From the NCBI GenBank assembly GCA_949287085.1, contig CASEER010000013.1, positions 1 to 64,000 of the forward strand: DNA of 64,000 bases, written 5' to 3'. This document shows, piece by piece, positions 54,498 to 62,353 of the stretch. How positions within the stretch are numbered: position 1 is the stretch's first letter; each line of letters starts with the position of its first letter. The stretch comes from an uncultured Coriobacteriaceae bacterium. GTDB taxonomy: Bacteria > Actinomycetota > Coriobacteriia > Coriobacteriales > Coriobacteriaceae. The translations under genes and the position numbers were made by a program. The notes under the pieces were generated by a model, which saw only the letters and a program-made list of their open reading frames with translations, made no database searches and had not been told where the DNA came from.

Positions 54498-55607
54498 TTA
54501 TATACGGCGAGCTACCTCGTTGCCCATGGCCTCGGTACCCAGCACGTGGTTGGCGGGCGTGGTGGCGTCCGCAATGTCGCGCGTGCGCCAACCCTCGTCC
54601 AGCACGGCGGTCACGGCGGCGCGTACAGCATCGGCGGCCTCGCCCATGTCAAAGCTGTAGCGGAGCATCATCTCCACAGACAGAATCTGCGCGAGCGGGT
54701 TGGCGATGCCCTGCCCCGCGATGTCGGGCGCGCTGCCGTGGCTCGGCTCGTAGAGCGCCACGCCGTCGCCCAGACTCGCCGAGGCCAGCATACCGAGCGA
54801 CCCCGTGATCTGCGCCGCCTCGTCGGAGAGGATGTCGCCGAACATGTTCTCAGTCACTACCACGTCAAAATCGGCCGGACGGTTGATGAGCTGCATGGCG
54901 GCGTTGTCCACGAGCACGTCCTCGAGCTCCACATCCGGGTACTCCGCTGCGCCGATGCGATGGACGATCTCGCGCCACATGCGGCTCGTTTCGAGCACGT
55001 TGGCCTTGTCCACGCTCGACACCTTGCCGCGGCGCTTGCGCGCGGCCTCAAACGCCTGGCGCGCGATGCGCTCGATCTCGTACTCGCGGTATTCGAGCGT
55101 GTCGTACGCACGCTGGCCGGGCCGGCCGTCGGCACCCGCGCCGGGCTCGTCGTAGAAGCGCTCGCGCCGGCCAAAGTACAGGCCGCCCGTGAGCTCGCGC
55201 ACGACCATCATGTCAACACCCGCCACGACCTCGGGACGCAGCGTCGAAGCGCCGGCGAGCGCGTCGAAGATCTGCACCGGGCGCAGGTTGGTGTAGAGGC
55301 CAAGCTCCTTGCGAATACGCAAAAGACCCTGCTCAGGGCGCGGAGCAGTGGGGTCGGTGGAGTCCCACTGGGGACCGCCAACGCTCGCCAGCAGCACCGC
55401 GTCGGAAGCGCGGGCGGCGTCGAGGGTCTCATCGGGCAGCGGGTTGCCGGTCGCATCGATGGCAGCGCCGCCAATGAGCGCGTCCTCGCAGACAAACTCG
55501 ACACCGTAGCGCTTACCCACGGCGGCGAGCACTTTCTTGCCCTCGGCGATGATCTCGGGGCCAATGCCGTCGCCCGGCAGGCAGCAGATCCGGTAGGTCT
55601 TCTTCAC
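54498..55607 (-). CDS. leuB: 3-isopropylmalate dehydrogenase
   Basis: Third enzyme of leucine synthesis: oxidises and decarboxylates 3-isopropylmalate with NAD. 369 residues. [32 protein letters not shown] and the late motif [17 protein letters not shown] are conserved. The start is a GTG at 55607 after GGAG; the upstream frame reads through repeats. It is the last leu gene and is separated from leuD by a toxin-antitoxin cassette. Confidence 0.96.
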   Translation of the reverse strand: MKKTYRICCLPGDGIGPEIIAEGKKVLAAVGKRYGVEFVCEDALIGGAAIDATGNPLPDETLDAARASDAVLLASVGGPQWDSTDPTAPRPEQGLLRIRKELGLYTNLRPVQIFDALAGASTLRPEVVAGVDMMVVRELTGGLYFGRRERFYDEPGAGADGRPGQRAYDTLEYREYEIERIARQAFEAARKRRGKVSSVDKANVLETSRMWREIVHRIGAAEYPDVELEDVLVDNAAMQLINRPADFDVVVTENMFGDILSDEAAQITGSLGMLASASLGDGVALYEPSHGSAPDIAGQGIANPLAQILSVEMMLRYSFDMGEAADAVRAAVTAVLDEGWRTRDIADATTPANHVLGTEAMGNEVARRI

Positions 55608-55640
55608 GTTGCAACTCCAATCAATAGGACAAGGAAAATG

Positions 55641-55724
55641 GGTTGAAAGGAACACATCCCCAACCAACCTATCACTTTGGTCGCAAGTACCAATCGGTTG
55701 AAAGGAACACGTCCCCAACCAACC
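55641..55724. repeat. 29-bp repeat pair flanking a 26-bp repeat
   Basis: A 29-base unit GGTTGAAAGGAACAC(A/G)TCCCCAACCAACC (here split: GGTTGAAAGGAACAC plus TCCCCAACCAACC) occurs at 55641-55669 and 55696-55724. Each copy can fold, GGTTG pairing with CAACC. Between them sits copy 1 of the 26-base direct repeat. Confidence 0.85.
55670..55695. repeat. 26-bp direct repeat, copy 1
   Basis: Begins TATCACTTTGGTCGCAAGTA and ends CCAATC. Identical to 56559-56584. The two copies bracket the toxin-antitoxin cassette (period 889 bases). Confidence 0.9.
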
Positions 55725-55726
55725 CC

Positions 55727-56212
55727 TTAAAGCCGCACAAACATCCGCTTGGAATCGGATGAAAGAGGAGCGAATCCAAAGTGTGCGTAAAAGCCCGCTG
55801 CTCGTTCATCTGCCGGGTCAACCAGCAAAGCCCTTGACGCCACGATGCGCGAGGCAGCCATGGCACGCTTGAGCGCATCCTGGAGTAGGCGAGAACCGGC
55901 GGACATCCCCTGAAAACGCTCGTCAACTGCCAACTGTCCCAAAAGGGTGCAAGGAATGGGGTCGGGGGCATTGCGGCGAAGCGCACCCGCAACGGACCCC
56001 AGCCGAGCCACTGCATGGGCGCTCAACGCGTAATAGCCGCATATGACCCCATCCTCGAGCGGCAAAACATACACGCGCGCCGTCGAGCCCCGCACCGCAC
56101 GTCGAGCGCGCTCTTTGAGCCAGGCATCGTTGGCAACGTTACCCGAGTGGAATGTCGCTACATCGTCGGCGTCTTCCAAGGCACGAATTGGGCGAAACGC
56201 TAGTCCTCCCAT
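55727..56212 (-). CDS. GNAT-family toxin (TacT-like acetyltransferase)
   Basis: A 161-residue acetyltransferase of the type that acetylates aminoacyl-tRNA and stops translation. Family pattern: [46 protein letters not shown] (acetyl-CoA loop), [23 protein letters not shown]. The Gly-rich acetyl-CoA loop is partly altered (QGMSAGSR against QGxGxGxx). Its start overlaps the antitoxin gene by 13 bases, as in such operons. Confidence 0.85.
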   Translation of the reverse strand: MGGLAFRPIRALEDADDVATFHSGNVANDAWLKERARRAVRGSTARVYVLPLEDGVICGYYALSAHAVARLGSVAGALRRNAPDPIPCTLLGQLAVDERFQGMSAGSRLLQDALKRAMAASRIVASRALLVDPADERAAGFYAHFGFAPLSSDSKRMFVRL

Positions 56213-56490
56213 GAATACTCGCGCTCCAGCAAGTCTCGGGTAGCAGCAGGCATGGGAGCGTCGAGCGCTTGAGAGAACCGCTCGAAATCCGCCGCGGAAA
56301 GATACGTAGTCGTTTCGGTGGAGATGGGCCTACGGACCTCAAAGGGAAATCCACCGCATTCATTAAACATGTGCACAAACACCTTGATGGCAGCAGAGGG
56401 CGTCAGTCCAAGCGCCTCGGTGCAGCGCACGAACTCGTTTTTCTCCTCAACACTCAACTTCGTATTGAGCGATGTCATTGCTGTAGCCAC
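56200..56490 (-). CDS. antitoxin with RelB/DinJ-like N terminus
   Basis: 96 residues. The N-terminal half (SLNTKLSVEEKNEFVRCTEA, then LGLTPSAAIKVFVHMF) resembles the ribbon-helix-helix of RelB/DinJ antitoxins. The C-terminal half (FERFSQALDAPMPAATRDLL) resembles the toxin-binding tail of TacA/DUF1778 antitoxins. It should bind the operator just upstream and block the GNAT toxin. The start is a GTG at 56490 with AAGGAG seven bases before; ATG at 56478 is the alternative. Confidence 0.8.
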   Translation of the reverse strand: MATAMTSLNTKLSVEEKNEFVRCTEALGLTPSAAIKVFVHMFNECGGFPFEVRRPISTETTTYLSAADFERFSQALDAPMPAATRDLLEREYSWED

Positions 56491-56508
56491 GATAACGCTC
56501 CTTGCCCG

Positions 56509-56546
56509 CTTATACCATAAGAGAAATTATGACTGTTATACCACAA
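56509..56546 (-). promoter_or_regulatory. operator/promoter of the toxin-antitoxin pair
   Basis: CTTATACCATAAG (56509-56521) is a 13-base palindrome, and GTTATACCACAA (56535-56546) repeats its core. On the minus strand both read TGGTATAA, a good extended -10. A ribbon-helix-helix antitoxin could bind both. Confidence 0.6.
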
Positions 56547-56558
56547 TAGACCACTTTG

Positions 56559-56584
56559 TATCACTTTGGTCGCAAGTACCAATC
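56559..56584. repeat. 26-bp direct repeat, copy 2, at the leuD stop codon
   Basis: Identical to 55670-55695. Its last base is the third base of the leuD stop codon. With copy 1 it marks the ends of the cassette inserted in the leu operon. Confidence 0.9.
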
Positions 56585-57084
56585 TACTTCTCGGCGGCAA
56601 GCTTCTGGCGCGTGCGCTCGACCAGGCCGCCCGCCTCGATAATCTCGGCGATGAACGGCGGGAAGGGCTCGGCGGTAAAGGTCGCACCCGTGTCGAGGTT
56701 GGTGATGGTGCCGGACTCGGTGTCCACCGCCACGCGCGCTCCGTCGGCGATGGCGTCCACAGCCTCCGGGCACTCCATGATGGCAAGGCCCACGTTGATG
56801 GCGTTGCGGTAGAAGATGCGCGCGAAGCTCTTGGCGATGACGCAGCTCACTCCCGCCGCCTTGAGCGCCACCGGCGCGTGCTCGCGACTGGAGCCGCAGC
56901 CGAAGTTCTCCTCCGCCACCACGATGTCACCGGGCTGCACGCGCTCGGCAAAGGTGGGATCGAGGTCCTCCATCGCATGCGCCGCCAGATGCGCATGGTC
57001 TGAGCTGTTGAGGTAGCGCGCGGGGATGATGACGTCGGTGTCGACATCGCGCCCGTAGCGGAAAACGGTACCTTCGTAGTGCAT
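56584..57084 (-). CDS. leuD: 3-isopropylmalate dehydratase small subunit
   Basis: Swivel domain of isopropylmalate isomerase, 166 residues, the short type. Motifs [25 protein letters not shown] and [13 protein letters not shown] are conserved. ATG at 57084 with AAAGGAT. It works with LeuC encoded just upstream. Confidence 0.96.
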   Translation of the reverse strand: MHYEGTVFRYGRDVDTDVIIPARYLNSSDHAHLAAHAMEDLDPTFAERVQPGDIVVAEENFGCGSSREHAPVALKAAGVSCVIAKSFARIFYRNAINVGLAIMECPEAVDAIADGARVAVDTESGTITNLDTGATFTAEPFPPFIAEIIEAGGLVERTRQKLAAEK

Positions 57085-57197
57085 AGAGAAATCCTTTCGC
57101 AGGAAGGGATGGACGGGAACGGGAAAAGGGACAGGCTAGAACGGGGCGTAAGACAAAATGACTCAAAATGACCCCGTCCCAAAATGACTCAAATGAC

Positions 57198-58463
57198 TCA
57201 CAGGTCGGACGGGGCGCAGATGCGGCCGGCGACGGCGCTCGCGGCGGCAACGGCCGGGCTCGCCAGGTAAACCTCGCTCGAGGGGTCGCCCATGCGGCCG
57301 ACGAAGTTGCGGTTGGTGGTCGAGATGCAGCGCTCGCCCGCGGCAAGGATGCCCATGTAGCCGCCCAGGCAAGGACCGCAGGTCGGCGTGGAGAACACGC
57401 AGTTGGCGTCGAGGAACACCTGCGCCAGACCCTCGTCCATGCACTGACGGAACACCGCCTGCGTGGCCGGAATCACAATGCAGCGCACGTTGGGGTTGAC
57501 AGTGCGACCGCGCAGCACCTCGGCAGCGGCGCGCATGTCCTCGATGCGGCCGTTGGTGCAACTGCCGATGACTGCCTGGTCGATGGCAATATGGCGGCTC
57601 TCGCTCACGGGATGCGTGTTGCTCGGCAGGTGCGGCCACGAGACGCACGGCTTGATATCGGCCGCGTCGATGTGAATGACCTGCGCGTACTCGGCGTCAG
57701 CGTCGGCATGATACTCCACCGACGGACGCTGGCAACGGCCCTCGAGCCATGCGCGCGCCACATCGTCGACCTCCATGATGCCCGCCTTGCCACCGGCCTC
57801 GATGGCCATGTTCGAAATGGTCATGCGACCCTCCATGGACATGGAGCGGATGGTGGAGCCGGTGAACTCCATAGCCTGATAGAGCGCGCCGTCAACGCCG
57901 ATGAGCCCGATGATATGGAGGATCACGTCCTTGGCGGAGGCACCGTCCACGAGCTCGCCGTCAATCTCAAACTTGATGGTCGGCGGCACCTTGAACCATG
58001 CTCGGCCGGTGGCGAGGCCCACGCCCGCATCGGTAGAGCCCACGCCCGTGGAGAACGCGCCGAGCGCGCCGTACGTGCAGGTATGCGAGTCGGCGCCAAT
58101 CACCAGGTCGCCCGGCACCACGACGCCCTGCTCGGGCAGCAGCGCGTGCTCGATACCGGCGCAACCCTGCTCCCAGTAGTGCGTGATGCCCTGCTCGTGG
58201 GCAAAGTCGCGCATCTTCTTGGTCTGCTCGGCGCTCTTGATGTCCTTGTTGGGCGCGTAGTGATCGGGAACGAGGCACACGCGGTCGCGATCGAACACCT
58301 CGGTCGCGCCGAGCTCGCGGAAGACGTCGATGGCAATGGGCGCCGTGATGTCGTTCGCGAGCACGAGGTCCAGATCGCACTCTACGAGCTGGCCAGGGCG
58401 CACCTCGTCGAGCCCCGCATGGGCGGCCAGGATCTTCTCCGCCACGGTCATTGGTCTTGGCAT
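57198..58463 (-). CDS. leuC: 3-isopropylmalate dehydratase large subunit
   Basis: Catalytic subunit carrying a 4Fe-4S cluster, 421 residues, matching the shorter LeuC type. Cys ligands: VIGSCTNGR and STPTCGPCLGG. Substrate motif LVPDHYAPNKD is present. I start at the ATG at 58463 (MPRPMTVAEKILAAHAG) after AAGGAG. The frame stays open for 103 codons upstream through a hairpin element, but that stretch has no LeuC similarity. Confidence 0.96.
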   Translation of the reverse strand: MPRPMTVAEKILAAHAGLDEVRPGQLVECDLDLVLANDITAPIAIDVFRELGATEVFDRDRVCLVPDHYAPNKDIKSAEQTKKMRDFAHEQGITHYWEQGCAGIEHALLPEQGVVVPGDLVIGADSHTCTYGALGAFSTGVGSTDAGVGLATGRAWFKVPPTIKFEIDGELVDGASAKDVILHIIGLIGVDGALYQAMEFTGSTIRSMSMEGRMTISNMAIEAGGKAGIMEVDDVARAWLEGRCQRPSVEYHADADAEYAQVIHIDAADIKPCVSWPHLPSNTHPVSESRHIAIDQAVIGSCTNGRIEDMRAAAEVLRGRTVNPNVRCIVIPATQAVFRQCMDEGLAQVFLDANCVFSTPTCGPCLGGYMGILAAGERCISTTNRNFVGRMGDPSSEVYLASPAVAAASAVAGRICAPSDL

Positions 58464-58496
58464 GTGGTTCTCCTTATCAGTAGTAACGTCGTTGAA

Positions 58497-58586
58497 GAGG
58501 CTTCTGACATATCCTTCGTGCTCAGACAGTCCTCGCTTCGCTGCGCTCGCTGCGGAACTGCGCGCGAGGGATATGTCAGAAGCCTC
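58497..58586. other. conserved two-helix hairpin element, copy 3 (class II)
   Basis: A perfect 18-bp outer helix (58497-58514 with 58569-58586). On the minus strand the internal loop reads GCGCGCAGTTCCGCA on one side and GAGGACTGTCTGAGCACG on the other. The inner helix is weak. It lies 34 bases upstream of leuC, inverted relative to copies 1, 2 and 4. Confidence 0.75.
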
Positions 58587-58783
58587 AAGCATGCCACCCA
58601 TAGCAGATGACAGCGAAGCTCCTGGGTTAACAGTATAAATAAGGAAAGGTTTACTTAGGTTGCATCCGAAACGGTCAAGCACCGCCCAGAACCCTCTCTC
58701 TCTTTTTACTGCCTTTAGCTCAACGAGGGCGTACGTCCGTCGTGATGAGGCTGCAACCGGAACAGTGGGCAATTACCGCTCTT

Positions 58784-58888
58784 GGGAGGGGCCGGGCATA
58801 TCGTCCCGCGCGGAGTTCCGCAGGATGTTCAGCTCTGCTGAACATCCGAGGACTGTTTGAGCACGGGATGATATGCCCGGCCCCTCCC
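58784..58888. other. conserved two-helix hairpin element, copy 4 (class II)
   Basis: A 25-bp outer helix with one G-T wobble (58784-58808 with 58864-58888) and an 11-bp inner helix (58823-58833 with 58837-58847). Internal loop: CGCGGAGTTCCGCA and GAGGACTGTTTGAGCA. It ends seven bases after the leuA stop. The 431-base leuA-leuC gap holds this, copy 3 and an AT-rich middle with no gene. Confidence 0.85.
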
Positions 58889-58894
58889 CAGTGT

Positions 58895-60421
58895 TTACCT
58901 GCTCTTCTGGTCTGAGATCAGGCGGTTCAGCGCGTTCAGATACGCCTTCGTTGACGACACGATGATGTCGCCATCGGACCCACGCCCAATATACACCTCG
59001 CCATTCTCGGCCGTCACGCGCACGGTCACCTCGCCCAGTGCATCAATGCCGCGGGTTACCGCCTTAACCGAGAACTCGGCCAGATCGTTTGCCACGGCCA
59101 CGATCTTGTCGACCGCCTTGTATGCCGCGTCCACAGGACCCGTGCCGTATGCGCACTCGGTAAAGGTCTCGCCATCCACGTTGGTGAGGGTGATGGTCGC
59201 CGTCGGCGTGAGCGGGAAGCCGCAGGAAACCTGCAGCGCATCGAGATCCCACACCGCCGTGTTCACGCGCTCGCGCTCGTGGACAATCGATTCCAGGTCC
59301 TCGTCATAGACCTCTTTCTTCTTGTCCGCGACCTCCAGAAACGCCTGGTAGATGTCCTCAAACTCCTCGTCGGTAAAGGTAAAGCCCAGCTCTGCCATGC
59401 GGTGGCGCAGCGCGGCATGGCCGGAGCGGGCCGAGAGGATAATCTGCGAGCCACCGGCGCCCACATCGGCGGGGTCGATGATCTCGTAGGTGTCACGCGC
59501 CTTGAGTACGCCATCCTGGTGGATGCCCGAGGAGTGCGCGAAGGCGTTGGCGCCCACGATGGCCTTGTTGGCCTGCACCGTCATACCGGTGATGGAACTC
59601 ACGAGCTTGCTTGCGCGCGTAAGCTCCTGCGTCACGATATCGGTGTGCGCATCGAGCTCCTGCCCGTGCATGCGGATGGCCATAACGACCTCTTCGAGCG
59701 CCGTGTTGCCGGCACGCTCGCCCAAACCGTTGATGGTGCACTCGACCTGCGTGGCGCCGTTGCGAACGGCCTCGATCGCGAGCGCCGTGGCCATGCCCAG
59801 GTCGTTGTGGGTGTGTACGGAGATGGTCACGTCCTCGATGCCGTCCACGCGCTCGCGCAGGTCGGCGATGCGCGCACCGAAGGCCCACGGCATGTTGTAA
59901 CCGGTCGTGTCGGGGATGTTCACCACGGTGGCACCCGCCTTCACGGCTGCCTCGATGATGCGGCAGAGGAAATCCTGGTCCGCACGGCCGGCGTCCTCGG
60001 CGTAGAACTCGACGTCGTCCACGAACGAGCGGGCGAGCTTCACCGCGTGCACGGCGCGCTCAATCGCCTCATCCTCCGTGAGATGCAGCTTGTCGCGCAG
60101 ATGGCTCGGCGAGACGCCCAGGCCGGTATGGATGCGCGGGCGCTTGGCGGTCTTGAGCGCCTCGGCTGCAACCTCGATGTCCTTGTCCACGGCACGCGTG
60201 AGGCCGCATACGGTGCACTTGTCGCCCGCGATACGGCCGATCTCGGCGACACTCTTGAAGTCGCCCGGGCTCGAGATGGGGAAGCCCGCCTCGATAACGT
60301 CGACGTTCATGCGGATGAGCTGCCGCGCGATGATGAGCTTTTCCTCGGTGTTCATGCTGGCGCCGGGCGACTGCTCGCCATCGCGGAGCGTGGTATCGAA
60401 GATGCTGATTTTCCGGGTCAT
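58895..60421 (-). CDS. leuA: 2-isopropylmalate synthase
   Basis: First committed enzyme of leucine synthesis: condenses acetyl-CoA with 2-oxoisovalerate. 508 residues. The HMGL-like barrel has [16 protein letters not shown] and HTHNDLGMA with metal-binding His, and [14 protein letters not shown]. The C-terminal regulatory domain ([18 protein letters not shown]) binds leucine in this family, so feedback inhibition is likely. ATG at 60421 after GGAGGAACC. Confidence 0.97.
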   Translation of the reverse strand: MTRKISIFDTTLRDGEQSPGASMNTEEKLIIARQLIRMNVDVIEAGFPISSPGDFKSVAEIGRIAGDKCTVCGLTRAVDKDIEVAAEALKTAKRPRIHTGLGVSPSHLRDKLHLTEDEAIERAVHAVKLARSFVDDVEFYAEDAGRADQDFLCRIIEAAVKAGATVVNIPDTTGYNMPWAFGARIADLRERVDGIEDVTISVHTHNDLGMATALAIEAVRNGATQVECTINGLGERAGNTALEEVVMAIRMHGQELDAHTDIVTQELTRASKLVSSITGMTVQANKAIVGANAFAHSSGIHQDGVLKARDTYEIIDPADVGAGGSQIILSARSGHAALRHRMAELGFTFTDEEFEDIYQAFLEVADKKKEVYDEDLESIVHERERVNTAVWDLDALQVSCGFPLTPTATITLTNVDGETFTECAYGTGPVDAAYKAVDKIVAVANDLAEFSVKAVTRGIDALGEVTVRVTAENGEVYIGRGSDGDIIVSSTKAYLNALNRLISDQKSR

Positions 60422-60452
60422 GGTTCCTCCTGTTCTGAGCGGCTTTCCGCTT

Positions 60453-60555
60453 GGGTGCTTTGCAGGAGGACGTGCCGTGCAACTCGGCTGGATAGGGAAG
60501 CACCCCGAACGCGACACGTCCTGCAAGGCGGGACTGGTACGCGTTGGGGTGCTTC
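60453..60555 (-). promoter_or_regulatory. attenuator-like alternative helices before leuA
   Basis: In the minus-strand RNA, 60540-60555 pairs with 60497-60513 over 16 bases with one bulge. The segment 60498-60505 can instead pair with 60453-60460 (GGGTGCTT/AAGCACCC). Another option pairs 60515-60525 with 60461-60474. The first two are mutually exclusive. No T run follows, so it may act on translation or through Rho. Confidence 0.6.
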
Positions 60556-60591
60556 AAAGGTTTTGGTGAGGTGACCGGCAGACGAAGAACC

Positions 60592-60690
60592 CTAGCGCGT
60601 AGCAGCGCCCCGTAGTGGCTCGTCTAGGGATAGCAGCACGATGGCGGCCGCAGAGGCCGTGTGTGCAAGCATGTCGCTTGAAGCCATCAT
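60592..60690 (-). CDS. leucine leader peptide
   Basis: A 32-codon frame from the ATG at 60690 to a TAG at 60592, with AAGGGA seven bases before the start. Codons 18-26 read V-L-L-S-L-D-E-P-L with leucine codons CTG, CTA, CTA and CTA. CTA is a rare leucine codon in GC-rich genomes, so the ribosome should stall here when leucyl-tRNA is scarce. It precedes leuA by about 170 bases that fold into alternative helices. This is the classic arrangement of leu attenuation; translation is inferred. Confidence 0.7.
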   Translation of the reverse strand: MMASSDMLAHTASAAAIVLLSLDEPLRGAATR

Positions 60691-60740
60691 ACGTGCGTCC
60701 CTTTCCCGGCTGGTGCCCCTTCGGCACCGCGTTGGTACAA

Positions 60741-60749
60741 AATGTAGCA
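60741..60749 (-). promoter_or_regulatory. extended -10 promoter candidate for the leu operon
   Basis: TGCTACATT on the minus strand fits the extended -10 form. Transcription would start near 60734, about 44 bases before the leader peptide ATG. Confidence 0.45.
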
Positions 60750-60794
60750 AAGTCGGCGGCGCAGGGCGAGCACAATCCCGCGAGCGGTGCGCTC

Positions 60795-61210
60795 CCCCTG
60801 TGCGGGCGCGTAGGCTGTACAGGGAGCGGGGCGGTACCTACGCGGAGGCCGCCCGCGAGCCCGGCGTCGACCCGGGGAGCCTGCCGGACCGGGTCAGGAG
60901 GGCCGACGCCGCGCAGGCGCCGGCAGGGGACAACCCCTTCCAGATGGCGGAGGACCTCCGCAGGCTGAGGCGCGAGAGCGAACGGCTGAAGAGGGAGAGC
61001 GAGATGCTTTTAAAAGCGAGCGCCTTCTTCGCTAGCAGGCAGCTGTAGGCTCGCAGGTGGAGGGGGCTAAGTTCGCGTTCGTCAAGGCCAGCGAGGGGGC
61101 CTGGACGGTCTCCGAGATGCGCCCGGCGCTCAAGGTGACCCGGCAGGGCTGCTACGCGTGGCGATCCCGCGGCCCCAGCGCGCGCGACGAGGGGGACGCC
61201 GAGACGGCGT
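60795..61210 (+). mobile_element. IS3-family insertion sequence remnant
   Basis: The first part encodes the end of OrfA (RLYRERGGTYAEAAREPGVD, NPFQMAEDLRRLRRES, LLKASAFFASRQL, stop at 61048). The start of OrfB follows (KFAFVKASEGAWTVSEMRPA, then RQGCYAWRSRGPSARDEGDA) and breaks off at about 61208. The N terminus of OrfA is degenerate, and the catalytic DDE domain is gone. It ends inside a signal peptidase gene. Confidence 0.8.
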
Positions 61211-61212
61211 CT

Positions 61213-61373
61213 TGCACATAGATGAGCGACCCTACGGGATACTGGGGCTCCATGCTCGCCGAGAGCACGGCGAACGGCGTCAAGCCAACAAGGCGCACCC
61301 CGGCGAACGCGATCGACAGCGCTGCAAGCACCACGATGAGCACTCATGAAGCGATGTTCACGATTGGCTTCAT
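61213..61373 (-). pseudogene. signal peptidase I (SipW type), broken
   Basis: From the ATG at 61373 (after GAGGGGGAAGC) it reads MKPIVNIAS, a TGA stop (61344-61346), then LIVVLAALSIAFAGVRLVGL, TPFAVLSASMEPQYPVGSLI and YVQDA, the membrane anchor and catalytic-Ser motif (SMEP) of SipW-like signal peptidases. The TGA probably replaced TGG. After ~48 codons the IS3 remnant cuts it off. It sits downstream of the pilus genes and probably once processed their products. Confidence 0.75.
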
Positions 61374-61527
61374 GCTTCCCCCTCATCGGAAGGCATCACC
61401 CTGTTCGGAATATCTTGGGGAGGGGATACGTTTCCAATACAAGATATGATATGGAAGGTGCCCCCCGTCAATTATTTATCTGCGCTCCCGCAATATTATT
61501 TGCGGTTCAAGCACCGGGCAGGTCGAT

Positions 61528-61562
61528 AAAAAACGGAGCGACCACGAGGTGGAACGCTCCGT
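61528..61562 (-). terminator. Rho-independent terminator of the pilus operon
   Basis: On the minus strand ACGGAGCG and CGCTCCGTTTTTT form an 8-bp stem followed by six T, 24 bases after the LPXTG gene stop. The region 61374-61527 shows no gene. Confidence 0.85.
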
Positions 61563-61585
61563 TCACATTTCCATTGCTCGATACG

Positions 61586-62353
61586 CTAGTGCGTTCGGCG
61601 TCTGCGGGAGCAGACGCCCGCCGCAGCGAGCACCAAACCGAGCAGCATGAACCCGGTGCCCGCCCAAAACGCGGGATCGCCCGTGGCAGGCAGGCCCCAC
61701 GAGGTGAGCACGTCGTCGATGGTCGGTGCGGGCGGCTTCTCGTCGTCCGGCGTCGGGGGCTCGTGGGGCGGCGTGGCCGGCGGCTCGCTCCACTCGAACT
61801 TGGGCTCTGCCACCACGCGGTACACCAGCGATCCATCCTCCATCGCGGGAACGCTGATGAGCATCGGGTCGCAGGTATAGGATGCGTTGCCCGCCGCCAC
61901 CGAGGTGCGCGCAACCAGGTACAGGCCGGGGTCGAGCCACCCGAACGCCGCCACGCCGGCCTGGTTGGCCGTGGCCTCGCCCGCGGTGTACAGGCCGGCC
62001 GTTCGCGCGTGCTCGTCGAGCTCGTGCGCAGCCGCGCGCAGGGCGTCGGCATCGAGCGAGCCCCAGGTGTAGTCGTAGGCTTCGAAGCCGGCGGCGGGCG
62101 CGTACGCGACGCTCGGCGCGCCACCGTCCCACGAGACGCTCGCCGTCGCCACGAGCGCGAGCGCATAGGTGTCCCCGGCGAGCACCACGGACGCGCCATC
62201 GCGCTCGGTCATGCACCGCACCGAGAGCGTTCCCCGCTGTACGGCGGCATACGCCGGCTGCGGCATCAGGGCACCGAACACGCACGAGAGCGCCAGGGCG
62301 AAGGCGGCGCAGGCGCGCGCAAGATGGGTCCTATCGTGAAAAATGACTGCCAC
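61586..62353 (-). CDS. LPXTG cell-wall-anchored protein, probable minor pilin
   Basis: About 255 residues: signal peptide (ACAAFALALSCVFGALMPQP, cut near AYA-A), an extracellular domain with a Pro-rich stretch (PPATPPHEPPTPDDEKPPAP), then the sorting signal LPATG, a hydrophobic helix and CSRRRR. I prefer the GTG at 62353 after GGGAGGG; an ATG at 62389 lacks a ribosome-binding site. It overlaps the end of the sortase gene. Confidence 0.85.
   Translation of the reverse strand: MAVIFHDRTHLARACAAFALALSCVFGALMPQPAYAAVQRGTLSVRCMTERDGASVVLAGDTYALALVATASVSWDGGAPSVAYAPAAGFEAYDYTWGSLDADALRAAAHELDEHARTAGLYTAGEATANQAGVAAFGWLDPGLYLVARTSVAAGNASYTCDPMLISVPAMEDGSLVYRVVAEPKFEWSEPPATPPHEPPTPDDEKPPAPTIDDVLTSWGLPATGDPAFWAGTGFMLLGLVLAAAGVCSRRRRTH

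Noticed and set aside
58464-58772. N-terminal extension of LeuC
   Set aside because: The frame is open, but the ATG at 58463 has AAGGAG and matches the LeuC N terminus. The extension encodes a hairpin element.
60554-60775. A 73-codon minus-strand frame upstream of leuA
   Set aside because: It has no clear ribosome-binding site and unlikely composition. The shorter leader frame at 60592-60690 explains the region better.
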